From: Legionellales bacterium
GTDB lineage: Bacteria > Pseudomonadota > Gammaproteobacteria > Comchoanobacterales > Comchoanobacteraceae
Direction of reading: 5' to 3'
Assembly (NCBI GenBank): GCA_002691585.1
Contig: NZIM01000024.1
Coordinates: forward strand, 1-40,427
DNA: 40,427 nt
A program made the position numbers and the translations under genes. Positions 39,187-40,427 of the stretch are shown piece after piece (position 1 is the first letter of the stretch; each line of letters opens with the position of its first letter). Below the pieces are notes generated by a model that was not told the origin of the DNA, did not search any database, and saw only the letters and a program-made list of their open reading frames with translations.

Positions 39187-40230
39187 TTACACACTGCCTA
39201 CATTGTAGAGGTTAATATTTTCTTCAAATTCGTGCAACCTTTTCCAAATACTTCGCAACTCTGTAATCGTTACCCAGTTTTGTAAGAAAATGGAGAAACC
39301 GCTCTGAACGCGATCAAAAGCATTGGCAACTTGGAATAGGACGCCTAAGGTTATTGCTCCCGAAAACACACTCGGCCCCATGAGTATTAAAGGTACAATA
39401 TTCATGAATAAACTATAACCAGTAGCCCAAAAGTCAAAATAACCATAGTGTAGAAAAAGACGATAATAGTTTAATTTGATTCCTGTGAAGAGTGATAACA
39501 GAGTGTCTGGTTGAGCATAATTTTTTTTATCATCTTCACCCAAAACAAGGTCTTTTCTAAAAGCAGCTTCTACTTTTTGATTGTTGTACTCTAGTCCAGG
39601 TAATCGCCAACCGACAAACCAGCTGACAATTAAACCACCAATTGATGAGATTAATGACACCCATACTAACGAACCAGCAATTGGTTTCAATAACTCAATG
39701 CTAATCTTCGCACTAAATGTCCACAACAATGGTATAAACGCAATTAATGTCATAATGGTTCTAACAAACTGTAAGCCTAAGGACTCAATTATTCTGGCCC
39801 AGCGATAACAATCCTCTTGAATTCGTTGACTGGCCCCTTCAATTTCATGCTCAACATTACGCCATCCCTCAACATAATAAAAAGTGAGAGCCTCTCTCCA
39901 CCTAAAGCCATAGATTCTTGTGAACCAGTTTGTGAAGATTGCTAAAGAGATATATGGCATTGCGATTTCTAAAAATGAAGGAGGGTATTTTGCCTTAAAG
40001 CCACTTAACGTATACTTGAGAGAAACAATTTGATTAAAGAAAATATCAAACCCTGCATTAGGTGAGTTTTGATAGCTTAAAGCATTTTGTAACAAATCAT
40101 AGAAGCGTCCATTCCACATGTTTAATGCAACATCCATTTGTACTTGCATCCAAATGGATATAATTAGTAGAATTAACCCTCCCCAGGACCAGAGAAGGTG
40201 TTTTTTTTGAAGCCAAAATGCTTTGATCAT
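39187..40230 (-). CDS. sbmA: SbmA/BacA-like peptide transporter
   Basis: MWNGRFYDLLQNAL, RWREALTFYYVEGWRNVEHEIEGASQRIQEDCYRWARIIESLG, multi-TM. Confidence 0.88.
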   Translation of the reverse strand: MIKAFWLQKKHLLWSWGGLILLIISIWMQVQMDVALNMWNGRFYDLLQNALSYQNSPNAGFDIFFNQIVSLKYTLSGFKAKYPPSFLEIAMPYISLAIFTNWFTRIYGFRWREALTFYYVEGWRNVEHEIEGASQRIQEDCYRWARIIESLGLQFVRTIMTLIAFIPLLWTFSAKISIELLKPIAGSLVWVSLISSIGGLIVSWFVGWRLPGLEYNNQKVEAAFRKDLVLGEDDKKNYAQPDTLLSLFTGIKLNYYRLFLHYGYFDFWATGYSLFMNIVPLILMGPSVFSGAITLGVLFQVANAFDRVQSGFSIFLQNWVTITELRSIWKRLHEFEENINLYNVGSV

Positions 40231-40297
40231 GGATAACGTAAGCCTCTTTAATTGATGTTATGATACATTGATCATTGCATGATAACAACGTAGCATT

Positions 40298-40427
40298 TTA
40301 TAACCATTCTTTGAATAGGTTAACAGTCGAAACACCAATAACAATTAAAACTAACCCGACAGCAACTTGTGTATTTATTGATTGACGGTAAAGTAAATAA
40401 CTTAATATTGTAGCAAAAAATACACCC
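40298..40427 (-). CDS. C-terminal part of a small multidrug resistance (EmrE/SMR)-type transporter, truncated by window end
   Basis: Hand-translated minus strand: ...GVFFATILSYLLYRQSINTQVAVGLVLIVIGVSTVNLFKEWL*. Confidence 0.6.
   Translation of the reverse strand, partial: GVFFATILSYLLYRQSINTQVAVGLVLIVIGVSTVNLFKEWL

Noticed and set aside
1-40427. CRISPR arrays, IS elements, prophage or restriction/toxin-antitoxin systems
   Set aside because: No regularly spaced repeats, transposases, integrases or phage genes were recognised when reading both strands and the ORF track.

Overview
The window is a compact, AT-rich (visually estimated) bacterial chromosomal segment. It is most consistent with a reduced-genome gammaproteobacterium. 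Supporting points are the gene orders prs-rplY-pth-ychF, petABC, M16-M16-rsmD divergent from ftsY, and rpmH-rnpA-yidC-mnmE, plus a cytochrome b Qo motif of PVWY. Most of the window is housekeeping: hemC (3' end), waaF, waaC, a DsbA-like oxidoreductase, petABC, manB/algC, dut, an L,D-transpeptidase, xseA, tRNA-Gln(TTG), prs, rplY, pth, ychF, a damX-like gene, rsmB, sodB, yfhL, mutM, maf, tatD, mnmE, yidC, rnpA, rpmH, metK, parAB, rsmD, two M16 peptidases, ftsY, mnmG, an SCP2 protein, an SbmA/BacA-like gene and the 3' end of an SMR transporter. The least ordinary parts are: (i) a candidate replication origin at about 27.16-27.53 kb, with perfect DnaA boxes and a DnaA-trio-like TAN tract but no dnaA alongside; (ii) a parS-like palindrome inside xseA about 18 kb away, with parAB about 3 kb on the other side; (iii) a miniaturised pilO/pilP/secretin-like gene set; (iv) a three-gene candidate metal-handling cassette (MerT-like, HMA domain, predicted outer-membrane barrel) with a dyad in its divergent promoter region; (v) orphan membrane or secreted proteins. 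No CRISPR array, IS element, prophage or classical defence system was recognised.
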